Assembly (NCBI GenBank): GCA_902500775.1
Contig: CABVRZ010000009.1
Coordinates: 1-64,000, forward strand
From: an uncultured Nitrospira sp.
GTDB taxonomy: Bacteria > Nitrospirota > Nitrospiria > Nitrospirales > Nitrospiraceae
DNA: 64,000 nt
Direction: 5' to 3'
The notes below the pieces were generated by a model. That model saw nothing but the letters and a program-made list of their open reading frames with translations. It ran no database searches and was not told the DNA's origin. The translations under genes and the position numbers were made by a program. Of the stretch, positions 17,092 through 26,662 are shown in pieces (positions within the stretch are counted from its first letter, which is position 1; the number at the start of each line of letters is the position of its first letter).

Positions 17092-17953
17092 GGTTGAAAC
17101 TCTGAACCGGACACAGAATCCGCGTGAGTGGTTGGCAACCGTTCTCGTCTGGGGAGCCGCCACCCTCGTAACGGCGATTTTCTCTTGGCTGTTGGGCGAC
17201 ATCCTTTGGCATGGATTGAGTCATATTTCCTGGGCATTTCTGACAGCCCCACCGGAAAACGCAGGACGCCGAGGGGGTATCGGCCCGATCCTCGTTTCGA
17301 CGGCGTTAATATTGGGAGTCTGTCTCGCCGTTTCCCTCCCCATTGGCATCGGCACCGCCATCCTCCTCGCCGAATTTACATCGGCCCAGAGTCTGTTCGG
17401 ACGAGTGACTCGCCGCAGTCTTGATGTGTTGGCTGGTGTGCCGTCGATCGTTGTCGGTCTCTTCGGCAACGCTTTTTTTTGCAAGGCGCTGGGCCTCGGC
17501 TTCTCGATCCTGTCCGGCGGGTTGACCTTGGCCTGCATGGTGCTGCCTATCCTTATCCGGTCAACCGAGGAAGGGTTTCGCGCCGTTCCAGTGAGTTATC
17601 GGCTCTCGGCCGCTTCCTTAGGGCTGTCTCGCACCACAACCCTTCTTCACCTGCTATTACCAGCAGCAGTCCCCAGTCTCTTGGTTGGCCTGGTTCTTGG
17701 AATTGGGCGAGCAATTGCAGAGACCGCTGCACTCATTTTCACAAGCGGCTATGTGGATCGGATGCCTGAATCGCTGCTCGATTCCGGTCGTGCATTGTCT
17801 ATCCACATCTTCGACCTTTCCATGAATGTCTCCGGCGGAGATGCCAATGCCTATGCCTCCTCGCTGGTCTTGGTCGTCTTGTTGCTCGCGATCAACGGGA
17901 CCGCGTCGTGGCTGGCAAACTATGGGCTTCACCGAAAGATCGTAACCATCTGA
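17078..17953 (+). CDS. pstA: Phosphate ABC transporter permease PstA
   Basis: A 291-residue permease partner of PstC. The family marks are TAPPENAGRRGGIGPIL near residue 58, the EAA loop YRLSAASLGLSRTTTLLHLLLP, and GIGRAIAETAALIFTSG. Six membrane helices are evident. The stop overlaps the likely pstB start (TGATG). No odd features. Confidence 0.93.
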   Translation: MGEDRVETLNRTQNPREWLATVLVWGAATLVTAIFSWLLGDILWHGLSHISWAFLTAPPENAGRRGGIGPILVSTALILGVCLAVSLPIGIGTAILLAEFTSAQSLFGRVTRRSLDVLAGVPSIVVGLFGNAFFCKALGLGFSILSGGLTLACMVLPILIRSTEEGFRAVPVSYRLSAASLGLSRTTTLLHLLLPAAVPSLLVGLVLGIGRAIAETAALIFTSGYVDRMPESLLDSGRALSIHIFDLSMNVSGGDANAYASSLVLVVLLLAINGTASWLANYGLHRKIVTI

Positions 17954-18789
17954 TGCCGATTGAACCAATCGCAGAGTCGCGCCCACAGCATCCATTCAAT
18001 GGAGAACCTGCTGACTGCAAGTCACACCTCTTCATTGATGTCAATCGGCTCAGTTTGCACTACGGAGAAAAGCCAGCATTTCAGGACGTGAGCATGTCGA
18101 TCAAGAAGGGATGCATTACCGCGCTCGTGGGACCTTCCGGATGTGGAAAGACCAGTTTTCTGACCTGCTTGAATCGCCTGACTGATCTGATCGCCGGATG
18201 TCGGGTCTCAGGGCGGATCACGCTCGACAGTCTCGATGTGTTGGCACCACAGGCCGATGTGATCCGGCTTCGCCGCCGCATCGGCATGATTTTCCAGAAA
18301 CCAAACCCCTTTCCCCTGTCGATTCGGAGAAATCTGGAGTTTCCTCTGCGCGAACATGGTCTACGGGATCGGCAACAGATCGCACAGAGGGTTGAGACGG
18401 CCCTACGGGATGTAGGCTTGTGGGATGAAGTCAAAGATCGTCTAGGCTCGCCGGCTCTCACGCTGTCCGGTGGCCAACAACAACGTCTCTGTATCGCCAG
18501 AGCCCTGGCTCTTTCCCCCGAAATGCTTCTCATGGATGAGCCATGCAGCGCGCTTGATCCTCTTTCCAGCGGCGTAGTGGAGGACCTTATCGTCAATCTG
18601 CGTGGTCGCTATACAATTTTGATTGTCACGCACAACCTGGCCCAGGCACGACGTATCGCGGACTATGCGGCCGTATTCTGGGTTCAAAACGGAGCTGGAC
18701 GGTTGATCGAGACTGGGACCGCTAGACAGGTCTTTGATGAACCTCGTGACCCGCTCACCGCGGCCTACATCAGCGGGATGCGAGGATAA
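17953..18789 (+). CDS. pstB: Phosphate ABC transporter ATPase PstB
   Basis: A 278-residue ATPase from the ATG at 17953, which overlaps the pstA stop; an in-frame start at 17908 would extend it into pstA. It has Walker A GPSGCGKTS, Q-loop FQKPNPFP (a PstB signature), ABC signature LSGGQQQR, Walker B LLMDEPCSALDP and the H-switch VTHN. It powers phosphate import with PstSCA. No phoU gene or clear Pho box is seen in the window, unusual for a pst operon and in line with control by ArsR. Confidence 0.93.
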   Translation: MPIEPIAESRPQHPFNGEPADCKSHLFIDVNRLSLHYGEKPAFQDVSMSIKKGCITALVGPSGCGKTSFLTCLNRLTDLIAGCRVSGRITLDSLDVLAPQADVIRLRRRIGMIFQKPNPFPLSIRRNLEFPLREHGLRDRQQIAQRVETALRDVGLWDEVKDRLGSPALTLSGGQQQRLCIARALALSPEMLLMDEPCSALDPLSSGVVEDLIVNLRGRYTILIVTHNLAQARRIADYAAVFWVQNGAGRLIETGTARQVFDEPRDPLTAAYISGMRG

Positions 18790-18958
18790 GGTGATCGTCG
18801 CCTCGATAGACAGTCGAACTGGCAGGCCGGGAACAGCTCACACCTGGTTTCTATTCAGTGTTTCTAAATCAGGGTTGTTAGAGCTTGTCACTCAGGCCAC
18901 ACTCTGTTAATGTGACCTTCCGATTCTGATCACTCATTGAATAAGGCTTACAACTGAT

Positions 18959-20083
18959 ATGGTCTGGGACCCAAAAGATCCGTGGGGCAAGAAACCCGAT
19001 CCACTTGAGGACGCGCTCAAGCAGGCGCAGTCTCAGCTCAAAAATCTCTTCCCGCCTGACGGCTTCAAAAGCCTCTTGCCTTCCGGTGGAGTCTTGAATC
19101 TTGTCATCGCCGCGGTGGTGATCTTGTTCATCTGGCAAGCGGTGTTCATTGTTGCCCCAGATGAGGAAGGGGTAGTCAAACGGTTTGGCGTCCCCGTACG
19201 TGCGGTGGAGCCGGGTCCTCATTTTAAGATTCCCATCGTGGAAACCGTCCTCCAACCGAAGGTCGCCAAGCTCTATCGCGTGGAAGTCGGGTTCCGCACG
19301 AATCAACAAGGTCGGCAACAGATGGTCCCTCAGGAAGCCTTGATGCTGACTGGTGATATGAACATTCTCGCGATCGAGTTCATCGTCCAGTATAAGATCA
19401 AGGAAGCTCGGGAATTCCTGTTCAATGTCGCGGATATCCATGAGACCATTGGCAAGGCAGCCGAAGCGTCCATGCGCGAGGTGGTCGGCAAGAGCAAGAT
19501 CGATGAAGCGTTGACCACCGGCAAGGCTGTGATTCAGCAAGACACCCTGACGCTCCTCCAAACGATCCTTGATCAGTACCAGTCCGGTGTGCAGATTGCC
19601 GCGATCCAACTCCAGGACGTCGATCCACCGGAAGCGGTTGCGGCCGCCTTCAAAGACGTGACGAACGCCAAGGAAGATCGGGAAAAACTCATCAATCAGG
19701 CTCAAGGCTACCGGAACGACATCATCCCAAGAGCCAAGGGTGAAGCGGCTGAGCTGGTCAACCGAGCCAGGGGGTTTGCTCAGGCCCGCCTCAATCGTGC
19801 CCAAGGAGAAACAAACCGGTTCCTCGCCACCTTGAAAGAGTACAACCAAGCAAAAGACGTGATCAGCAAGCGGATTTACATTGAAACAATGGAAGAAATC
19901 CTTCCGAACATGGAAAAGATCATCATCGATGGGAAGGGGGGCGAGCGCTTGCTGCCCTATCTGCCGTTGGATCGTCGCTCCAAACCGACGTCCATGACTG
20001 GAGCCAAGACAACCCCACAGGCAGAGGTTGAAGAGTCGAGACCAGAATCCCCCACACTGAAACCCAGAGGCTCTCGATCATGA
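18959..20083 (+). CDS. hflK: HflK, SPFH membrane protein modulating FtsH
   Basis: A 374-residue band-7/SPFH protein. It starts DPKDPWGKKPDPLEDALKQAQ (the Trp-Gly-Lys lead typical of HflK), has one membrane helix (VLNLVIAAVVILFIWQAVFIV), then the SPFH domain and a long coiled coil. The tail after residue 340 is low-complexity and Pro-rich. HflK and HflC form a large cage around the FtsH protease in the inner membrane. It overlaps hflC by four bases (ATGA). ftsH itself is not in this window. Confidence 0.93.
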   Translation: MVWDPKDPWGKKPDPLEDALKQAQSQLKNLFPPDGFKSLLPSGGVLNLVIAAVVILFIWQAVFIVAPDEEGVVKRFGVPVRAVEPGPHFKIPIVETVLQPKVAKLYRVEVGFRTNQQGRQQMVPQEALMLTGDMNILAIEFIVQYKIKEAREFLFNVADIHETIGKAAEASMREVVGKSKIDEALTTGKAVIQQDTLTLLQTILDQYQSGVQIAAIQLQDVDPPEAVAAAFKDVTNAKEDREKLINQAQGYRNDIIPRAKGEAAELVNRARGFAQARLNRAQGETNRFLATLKEYNQAKDVISKRIYIETMEEILPNMEKIIIDGKGGERLLPYLPLDRRSKPTSMTGAKTTPQAEVEESRPESPTLKPRGSRS

Positions 20084-20940
20084 CCAAGCAGGGGTTGGTA
20101 GCGATTATACTCGCCGTGATCGTGGGACTGTTCATTCTCGGAGCCTCTCCACTGTTCGTCGTGGACGTAATCCAAACTGCGATCGTCGTCCAGCTGGGGA
20201 AACCCGTTCGGAACATCACCGAACCAGGATTGTATGTAAAAATGCCGTTTGTCCAGGAAGTGACGTACTTCGAGAAACGGCTGTTGGACTATGATTCGAA
20301 CGCGCAGGACGTCATTACCTCAGATAAGAAGACCCTCTTGCTGGATAACTTTGCGAAATGGCGGATTGTCGATCCGCTAAAGGTTTATCAAAACTTCCAG
20401 AGCCAGCGCGGCGCGCTCCAACGACTGCACGATATCATCTATTCCGAGCTTCGCGTTGAGTTGGGCCGGCACGAACTGCTCGAAATCGTATCGAGCACGA
20501 GGGCGGACATCATGAAGGTAGTGACCGAACGGGCGAATGAGAAGGCATCGACCTACGGTATCGAGATTCAGGACGTCCGAATCAAGCGTGCCGATTTGCC
20601 GGAACAAAACGAGAAAGCGGTCTTTGCGCGGATGCAAGCGGAACGGGAACGGCAGGCCAAGCAATATCGAGCGGAAGGCGCCGAAGAAGCGCAAAAAATT
20701 CGATCGGAAGCCGAAAAAGACCGGGAGATTATCCTTGCCCACGCCTATAAAGAGTCGGAAGAACTTCGAGGAGGCGGCGATGCCAAAGCCTTCCGGATCT
20801 ACGCCGATGCCTACCGGCAGGATCAGAAGTTTTTCGAATTTACCCGCTCGATGGAAGCCTACAAGAGCGCTTTCAAAGACGGCTCAACGTTGGTGATGAG
20901 TCCTGATTCTGAGTTCTTTCGGTACTTGAAGCAACGCTAA
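20080..20940 (+). CDS. hflC: HflC, SPFH membrane protein modulating FtsH
   Basis: A 286-residue partner of HflK. It has an N-terminal membrane helix (LVAIILAVIVGLFILGASPLFVV), the SPFH domain (LGKPVRNITEPGLYVKMPFVQEV), and a long Glu/Arg/Ala coiled coil containing ARMQAERERQAKQYRAEG, a very conserved HflC motif. The overlap with hflK ensures co-expression. Its end lies 4 nt from the end of the convergent fhs gene. Confidence 0.93.
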   Translation: MTKQGLVAIILAVIVGLFILGASPLFVVDVIQTAIVVQLGKPVRNITEPGLYVKMPFVQEVTYFEKRLLDYDSNAQDVITSDKKTLLLDNFAKWRIVDPLKVYQNFQSQRGALQRLHDIIYSELRVELGRHELLEIVSSTRADIMKVVTERANEKASTYGIEIQDVRIKRADLPEQNEKAVFARMQAERERQAKQYRAEGAEEAQKIRSEAEKDREIILAHAYKESEELRGGGDAKAFRIYADAYRQDQKFFEFTRSMEAYKSAFKDGSTLVMSPDSEFFRYLKQR

Positions 20941-20944
20941 CTAA

Positions 20945-22654
20945 TTACGAGAGTCCGATAATCTTCCCACTGGCGGCATCAAGCCTGATCCGCTCACCGG
21001 CCGGTTTCTTGGGTAAGCCGGGCATCAACTGAATACCCGAACAGACGGCTGTCACAAACCCAGCCCCAGCCAGGACACGAAGTTCCTTGATCGGAACGAT
21101 AAACCCAGTTGGTCTCCCCTTAAGTGCCGAGTCATGTGAAAGCGAGAGCGGGGTCTTGGCCATACAGACAGGCAAGTTCCCATACCCTAACGCTTCGGCT
21201 GTCTCGATTTGTCGTTCAGCCTCCGACTCGAAGTGAACGCCTGCGGCCCCGTACATTCTCTTGGCGATCGTTTCGATCTTTTTCTTGATCGGCCAAGACA
21301 CGTCATAGAGATGGGTAAACTGCCCTGGCGTTCGGACTGCTTTTGCCACAGCGACCGCAAGCTGTTCAGATCCCTTACCTCCATCCGCCCAATGGGTTGA
21401 GACAGCAGCATCCACCGCTCCCATTTTTATCGACTGTTCACGCACCCAGTCCAGTTCGTGCTGCGGATCATCCGTAAAGGCATTCAGGGCAACCACCACC
21501 GCCACCCCATGGGCCCGTACGTTGGCCACGTGTTGCTCCAAATTTGCGATTCCTTTTGATAACGCTTCTTGATTCGGCCCCGTGAGGCTTGAGGGTAACG
21601 GCACACCCGCTTTTGCCACTCCTCCCCCGCCATGAAGTTTCAGTGCCCGTAATGTCGCGACGACCACCGCCACTGCAGGTGTATACCCTGAGACCCGGCA
21701 CTTGATGTTGAAAAACTTTTCCGCCCCAAGGTCACTTCCAAACCCTGCCTCTGTCACAACAAAATCGGCACATCTCAGCGCAATTGCGTCGGAAATCACC
21801 GAGCAGTTGCCATGGGCGATATTCCCAAATGGACCGGTATGTACGAACGCCGGGGTCCCTTCCAAGGTTTGAACTAAGTTCGGTTTCAACGCATCCTTCA
21901 GAAGAACCTCCATCGCCCCCACACACCCAAGTTCTTCGGCCCTGACCGGCTTTCCAGACGTCGACAGTCCAACGACGATGCGGCTAAGACGTTCCCTGAG
22001 ATCTCGCTGATCTTTTGCCAAGGCCAAGACCGCCATTACCTCTGAGGCCTCGGTAATAACAAATTGGCCGGAGCGTCCACCTGTCCCCTCTCCCAGGACA
22101 ATCTCCCGCAGTGCCCGATCATTGATATTCAAGGTTCGTGGCCAGGTGATCTTCTGTGGATCAATCGAGAGCCGGTTCCCATGAAACACGTGATTGTCCA
22201 CGAAGGCAGAGAGCAGATTGTGACTGGCAGCCACCGCATGGGCATCCCCAGTCAGGTGAAGGTTGATCTCCTCCATGGGAATGACTTGGGCATGCCCTCC
22301 ACCAGTGCCCCCTCCCTTCACTCCGAACACGGGACCAAGAGAGGGCTGTCGCAAGGTGAGCGCGGTGCGATACCCGAGCCGGGTAAGCCCCATAGCCAGA
22401 CCAATGGACGTCGTCGTTTTGCCTTCGCCCAGAGGCGTAGGATTAATCGCCGTGACGAGGACGTAATGTCCGTTGGATGCGGTGTTGAGACGGGCCAAAA
22501 TTTCCGGTGAGACTTTTGCTTTATCCCGTCCATAGCAGGTCAGTTCTTCGGCCCGAATCCCAAGTTGGGTTCCAATGTCGAGAATAGGGCGAGGGATCAC
22601 AGATTGCGCGATTTCTAGGTCGGTCAAGAGACACTCACTCTGACTTGGGCTCAC
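20945..22654 (-). CDS. fhs: Formate-tetrahydrofolate ligase
   Basis: A 569-residue enzyme joining formate to tetrahydrofolate with ATP, giving 10-formyl-THF for one-carbon metabolism. The ATP site is PTPLGEGKTTTSIG near residue 72. Conserved blocks include LRQPSLGPVFGVKGG, GGHAQVIPMEEINLHLTGD, FVHTGPFGNIAHGN and TEAGFGSDLGAEKF. Length is normal (about 555-580). The start appears to be GTG at 22654. No other folate genes are adjacent. Confidence 0.95.
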   Translation of the reverse strand: MSPSQSECLLTDLEIAQSVIPRPILDIGTQLGIRAEELTCYGRDKAKVSPEILARLNTASNGHYVLVTAINPTPLGEGKTTTSIGLAMGLTRLGYRTALTLRQPSLGPVFGVKGGGTGGGHAQVIPMEEINLHLTGDAHAVAASHNLLSAFVDNHVFHGNRLSIDPQKITWPRTLNINDRALREIVLGEGTGGRSGQFVITEASEVMAVLALAKDQRDLRERLSRIVVGLSTSGKPVRAEELGCVGAMEVLLKDALKPNLVQTLEGTPAFVHTGPFGNIAHGNCSVISDAIALRCADFVVTEAGFGSDLGAEKFFNIKCRVSGYTPAVAVVVATLRALKLHGGGGVAKAGVPLPSSLTGPNQEALSKGIANLEQHVANVRAHGVAVVVALNAFTDDPQHELDWVREQSIKMGAVDAAVSTHWADGGKGSEQLAVAVAKAVRTPGQFTHLYDVSWPIKKKIETIAKRMYGAAGVHFESEAERQIETAEALGYGNLPVCMAKTPLSLSHDSALKGRPTGFIVPIKELRVLAGAGFVTAVCSGIQLMPGLPKKPAGERIRLDAASGKIIGLS

Positions 22655-22793
22655 TCACACAGGGCGTGAGTATACCACTGTGCGTTGAATGATGAACGGG
22701 TAAGGGCAGGCAAAAATGACGTGGTTCAAAACAATGAAAATTAAGTAACCGACCCAAGGATCAGGAAGGGCTTGGTGAGCCTTACACCCACTG

Positions 22794-23819
22794 CTATTCT
22801 AAAATGTACTTGGTTGGATCAAGGGCCTGGCCGTTCAACTTCACCATGTAGTGCAAGTGAGGACCGGTCGACAGGCCAGAGCTCCCAACGAGTGCGATGA
22901 CATCACCGCGATCGACCCTCTGCCCTTCTTTCACCAATGCTTTTGCCAGATGCCCGTAAAGCGTTTCAACTCCGGAACCGTGATCGACTCGGACCATGTT
23001 CCCGAGCTTAGGATCGTATCCTACCGACGTGATCCGCCCTTGGGCAGGAGCACGAACCGGAGTATTGGGGGCCGCCCCAATATCCAACCCATCATGCCAT
23101 GCCGGCTTCTCAGTGAAAGGAGAAACCCTTGGGCCGAACCCTGACGTTACCCATCCCTTTACCGGCCAAATAGATGGGGTCGAAGCCCATCGAGAAGAGC
23201 GTTGTTCTGCAGCATCTGATAACTCAGACAAAATTCGCTCTTGGGCTGTCGTGGCTTTCGAGAGCCATTCCAGCCCATCCTTCACTGCAGTAACCGCTTC
23301 AAGATGATCCTTGGATGGGTCTACGCCTGCAGCAGAATCCTGGGTGGGTCTCTCTCCGCTCTCCTTCGGACTTCCCGAACTCGCTGGACCCGGATCCACA
23401 CTCCCACTGAGGCCTGGCATGGCCCCTCCGTCAAGAATGGGCACGTCTTCGCCGCCTCGGCCATTGACCATATCACCTGACTTTGGAACCTCAATCCCTA
23501 ACATGACCCGAAGCCGCTGATTCACCTCGTTCATGGCTCCAATTCGTTTCTTGAGACCATCAATGGCTGTCGTGAACGCCGCAGTCTGCTCTCTCGCACT
23601 CATTGCTTCCGAGCGGAACGCAGCGAGCTCCCATACCTCCCCGGTTCTCACAACATAGTGAGACACGACGAGCAGATCTGCGACCACTAGAATGCCAACA
23701 CAAGTCAGCAGCGTCCGGAGAAGTTTTTTTGAAAAGCTGAAGCGCAACGGCTTTGCAGTGGATCCTCGAAAGACGACGACTGTATAGGTGCCGCCATCTT
23801 GATTCGTTGTCTGAGCCAT
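22794..23819 (-). CDS. M23-family peptidoglycan endopeptidase, membrane-anchored
   Basis: A 341-residue protein with an N-terminal membrane helix (LLRTLLTCVGILVVADLLVV), a coiled coil (residues about 75-115), a Ser/Gly/Pro linker, and a C-terminal LytM/M23 domain. Zinc ligands are seen in HDGLDIG (H-x3-D), and later GPHLHYMV (HxH). M23 enzymes cut peptide crosslinks in the cell wall. Both zinc motifs are intact, so it should be an active periplasmic enzyme rather than an EnvC-like activator. Confidence 0.92.
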   Translation of the reverse strand: MAQTTNQDGGTYTVVVFRGSTAKPLRFSFSKKLLRTLLTCVGILVVADLLVVSHYVVRTGEVWELAAFRSEAMSAREQTAAFTTAIDGLKKRIGAMNEVNQRLRVMLGIEVPKSGDMVNGRGGEDVPILDGGAMPGLSGSVDPGPASSGSPKESGERPTQDSAAGVDPSKDHLEAVTAVKDGLEWLSKATTAQERILSELSDAAEQRSSRWASTPSIWPVKGWVTSGFGPRVSPFTEKPAWHDGLDIGAAPNTPVRAPAQGRITSVGYDPKLGNMVRVDHGSGVETLYGHLAKALVKEGQRVDRGDVIALVGSSGLSTGPHLHYMVKLNGQALDPTKYILE

Positions 23820-23950
23820 AATAATCGCCCCCCTAACAATTGAGCCCGGTCGGTTGACCGCATGGAGACGGTCACGTTACCGACTTCTCTCCTTATCGGT
23901 CAACCCCCCCAAAAACCTGGTATCCCAGAAGCGCATCCTAACCACAAAAG

Positions 23951-24280
23951 CTACGACACCTCACGCCGAACCCAGTCAAGATACGGCTGAAATCCATGTT
24001 CAACTGAAATCGCTATAATTTCAGGCACCTTATAGGAGTGAACCTTCAGAATCGCTGCTTGAAGGGCTAAGACTTTATCGGATGTTGTTTTCATGAGGAT
24101 AAGCGCTTCTTGATCGTTCACAATCTTCCCTTCCCACCAATAGGTGGACCGGACGGTGGGAATGGTCGATGCACAAGCCGCTAACCGAGACTGGACCGCC
24201 AGATCGGCAATTTTGCTTGCTTCCTCTTGGTTCGCCGTACTCACCATCACGACGACAGTATGAGTCGATTCGCCAGCCAT
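23951..24280 (-). CDS. cutA: CutA-like divalent-cation tolerance protein
   Basis: A 109-residue protein from the ATG at 24280. It carries the CutA pattern VVVMVSTANQEEASKIADLAVQ, then LAACASTIPTVRSTYWWEGKIV, then KVPEIIAISVEHGFQPYLDWV. CutA proteins are very stable trimers linked to metal tolerance in E. coli, though the mechanism is unclear. The frame is open upstream to 24391, but that part does not resemble the family. Confidence 0.9.
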   Translation of the reverse strand: MAGESTHTVVVMVSTANQEEASKIADLAVQSRLAACASTIPTVRSTYWWEGKIVNDQEALILMKTTSDKVLALQAAILKVHSYKVPEIIAISVEHGFQPYLDWVRREVS

Positions 24281-24597
24281 AGGCCAGCCAGGATACCTAA
24301 CCAATCCGCATACATTCAATAGTCCGGCATCTTCCCCCTTACCAGGAGGGAACCCCGTCAAAACCGTGTCCACCTTCACTGAGTTCAGCAACTTCCATGC
24401 CTTGCCATTGGAGCGGCAGGCTTTGCCCCACTCGCACTTTCAACGACTTATATGATTAAAATCATCAAGAGCCAAGAAATTAATTCCTAGCACTGCAGAA
24501 GAAACGACACAGTCAACCATTTTTGTTGAAACTCTGTTCAAAACTGACCCTTGTAGGTCTCACAGGGCAGCCACACAATTAGAGCTACCTCTTGACC

Positions 24598-25965
24598 CTA
24601 GCCATTTCCCATTCGCGCTAACTCTTCAAAATAACAGGCAAATGCCTTCATTCCACCGGAAGCTTGTCCCCAATCGTAATATTCATTGGGAGCGTGGTAG
24701 CCATGTTCCGGTAAGCTCAACCCCATAAAAAGGATTGGAACCTTCCACATATTCTGCATCGTGACGACCGCCCCAATTGATCCTCCCTCGCGCACGAAGG
24801 CTGGTTCTTTTCCAAACCCCGCCTTCACTGCACGCTTCACACAATCCACATACGAGCCGGCAAAGCTCCCCTTAAAGGGATGGAGCATCCCTTCTTGCTC
24901 TACCTTAATGGTCGGATTAATCTTGGCGACATGTTTTTTCAAGAGGGCAAACACACGCTCAGGCACCTGGTTAGGAACCAGTCGCATGCTTATCTTTAAT
25001 TCGGCATGACCAGGCACGATAGTCTTTACCCCCTGTCCATGATATCCACCACTCAACCCATGAACTTCGAACGTCGGGAAGGCCCAAATCCGCCGCAGAA
25101 CCTCGGCAGGATCCTGGACCCGTAGCGACCGAAAACCATAGGCTTCTTTGAAACCCTTAACCCGGAAACCAGACTTGAGGAAGCTCTTGATCTCGGCCTT
25201 CGTCGGTTCAACCACATCGTCGTAGAATCCAGGAATCTTCACTCTCCCGGTTTTCGCATCAAAACAGGCGGTTGCAACCTCCATCAGCTCAGCCAGCGGG
25301 TTACGAGCCGCCCCTCCCGTGACACCGGAATGCGCGTCCTTTTCCCCGGTACGCAAGACCAGACGTGCGCCGAGCAGGCCACGCAACCCATAGGGGACTG
25401 CCGGCTTCCCCTTGGCGATCCAGATCGTATCCGACACGAGAACCGAGTCCGGCCTCGGGATCGCTGTACGATTCTTGAGCCCCGTGCGAAAATGCGGGCT
25501 GCCGATCTCTTCTTCGAGCTCCCATAAAAAACGGATATTGATCGGCACCCCTTGCTCAATCGCATAGCGAGCTCCAAACAGCGCCGTTAAGGCCGGCCCT
25601 TTGTCATCCGTCGCCCCCCGGCCATGGTAGATCCCGCGATCATTCCGAAACGCGAACGGAGCCTGTTTCCACTCAGGCTCCTGAGCGGGCTGCACATCCA
25701 GATGATTGTAGATCGTGACGGTGGGATACTCAGCCCCTACGGTCCATCCACCCGACACGATAGGGTATCCACCGGTCTCGACAATCTGTGGGTTGGCCCC
25801 GAGGTCGCCCAGATACTGTTTTGCAAGCTCAGCCATACGCCGCATGTCGTTCGCTCGAGATGAATCCATGCTGATCGAGGGTACTTCCACCATCTGGCCC
25901 AAAAGATCCTCAAACCGTGGTCGCGTCTTCGCGATAAAGGCTCGGAGTCGTTGCTCATGTCCCAT
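24598..25965 (-). CDS. M20-family metallopeptidase (dipeptidase-like)
   Basis: A 455-residue enzyme of the M20 clan. Metal ligands are visible in YNHLDVQP (H, D), GRGATDDKGP (D), WELEEEIGS (E-E) and the final HAPNEYYDWGQ (H). These hydrolases cut dipeptides or N-acyl amino acids. AGGAGG immediately abuts the upstream ATG at 25974 and stands 9 nt before the ATG at 25965, which makes the latter the better start. Product annotation as a peptidase is by family; substrate is unknown. Confidence 0.92.
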   Translation of the reverse strand: MGHEQRLRAFIAKTRPRFEDLLGQMVEVPSISMDSSRANDMRRMAELAKQYLGDLGANPQIVETGGYPIVSGGWTVGAEYPTVTIYNHLDVQPAQEPEWKQAPFAFRNDRGIYHGRGATDDKGPALTALFGARYAIEQGVPINIRFLWELEEEIGSPHFRTGLKNRTAIPRPDSVLVSDTIWIAKGKPAVPYGLRGLLGARLVLRTGEKDAHSGVTGGAARNPLAELMEVATACFDAKTGRVKIPGFYDDVVEPTKAEIKSFLKSGFRVKGFKEAYGFRSLRVQDPAEVLRRIWAFPTFEVHGLSGGYHGQGVKTIVPGHAELKISMRLVPNQVPERVFALLKKHVAKINPTIKVEQEGMLHPFKGSFAGSYVDCVKRAVKAGFGKEPAFVREGGSIGAVVTMQNMWKVPILFMGLSLPEHGYHAPNEYYDWGQASGGMKAFACYFEELARMGNG

Positions 25966-26089
25966 ACCCGTCATCCTCCTTGGTTCAACCAGGCTGGATT
26001 ATAATGATGCGGGTGTCGAAGAGAAAGCCGCGGCGGGTTTCACAGGAAGAACGTGATAGAATGGCGCCCAGTCCAAGCAGTTTCGACTC

Positions 26090-26548
26090 ATGATTCGCCA
26101 TACAACTCAGCGCCTCTATTGCCTCGCCCTATCGGCCGCGATCATGGCTTCGACCCTAGTCTGGGCCGAAGAACCCACCAACATCCACCAGATTCTCGAA
26201 GACCCGAAGATCTACCATCTTCGGCATGTGACCGTGCGAGGCACTGTACGAGATGTACACCCACTAGCCCCGTACACCCTCGCGAATGGGGATCCCTGTT
26301 ACGGCGCCTACCTCTTCCGTCTGGAAGAGGAGGAGACAACCCTTTCAGTAGCCGTCTTGGGAATCTGCGGTCGACCGGTCGTCCGCGACCCGGAGGTCGA
26401 AGACGGTGATCGGGTTGAGGTCAGTGCCACCATTCAAGCACCGAGTCACGGGGGAGCGATCTTGAGCTTCAAGGGACCGAAAACGGTGACCGAAGAAGAG
26501 CCAGTCGTACAGGCCGTGGCTGATCGCATTCTCCCCATTGCTGAGTAA
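26090..26548 (+). CDS. Exported small protein, OB-fold-like
   Basis: A 152-residue protein with a clear signal peptide (LYCLALSAAIMASTLVWA, cleavage near VWA-EE). The mature part is beta-rich: HLRHVTVRGTVRDVHPL, GAYLFRLEEEETTLSVAVLG and GDRVEVSATIQAPSHGGAI. This alternation is typical of OB-type nucleic-acid- or ligand-binding folds in small periplasmic proteins, but no specific family was recognised. A conserved Cys (GICGRP) and another in GDPCYG could form a disulfide. Confidence 0.75.
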   Translation: MIRHTTQRLYCLALSAAIMASTLVWAEEPTNIHQILEDPKIYHLRHVTVRGTVRDVHPLAPYTLANGDPCYGAYLFRLEEEETTLSVAVLGICGRPVVRDPEVEDGDRVEVSATIQAPSHGGAILSFKGPKTVTEEEPVVQAVADRILPIAE

Positions 26549-26662
26549 GGTCGCATGCCGACTGATAGCGCATGACTGACCTATGGAATGTTGACGTCGC
26601 GTAAAATGGTCTGTCTCTCTGAAAAAACGTCTCCATTCAGAAATAGACGCGAGAACCCACTG

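Noticed and set aside
18878-19849. A 323-residue open frame antisense to hflK
   Set aside because: hflK on the other strand is a clear family member with matching domains; the antisense frame is Asp/His/Leu-rich, as expected from the complement of coding sequence, and has no motif.
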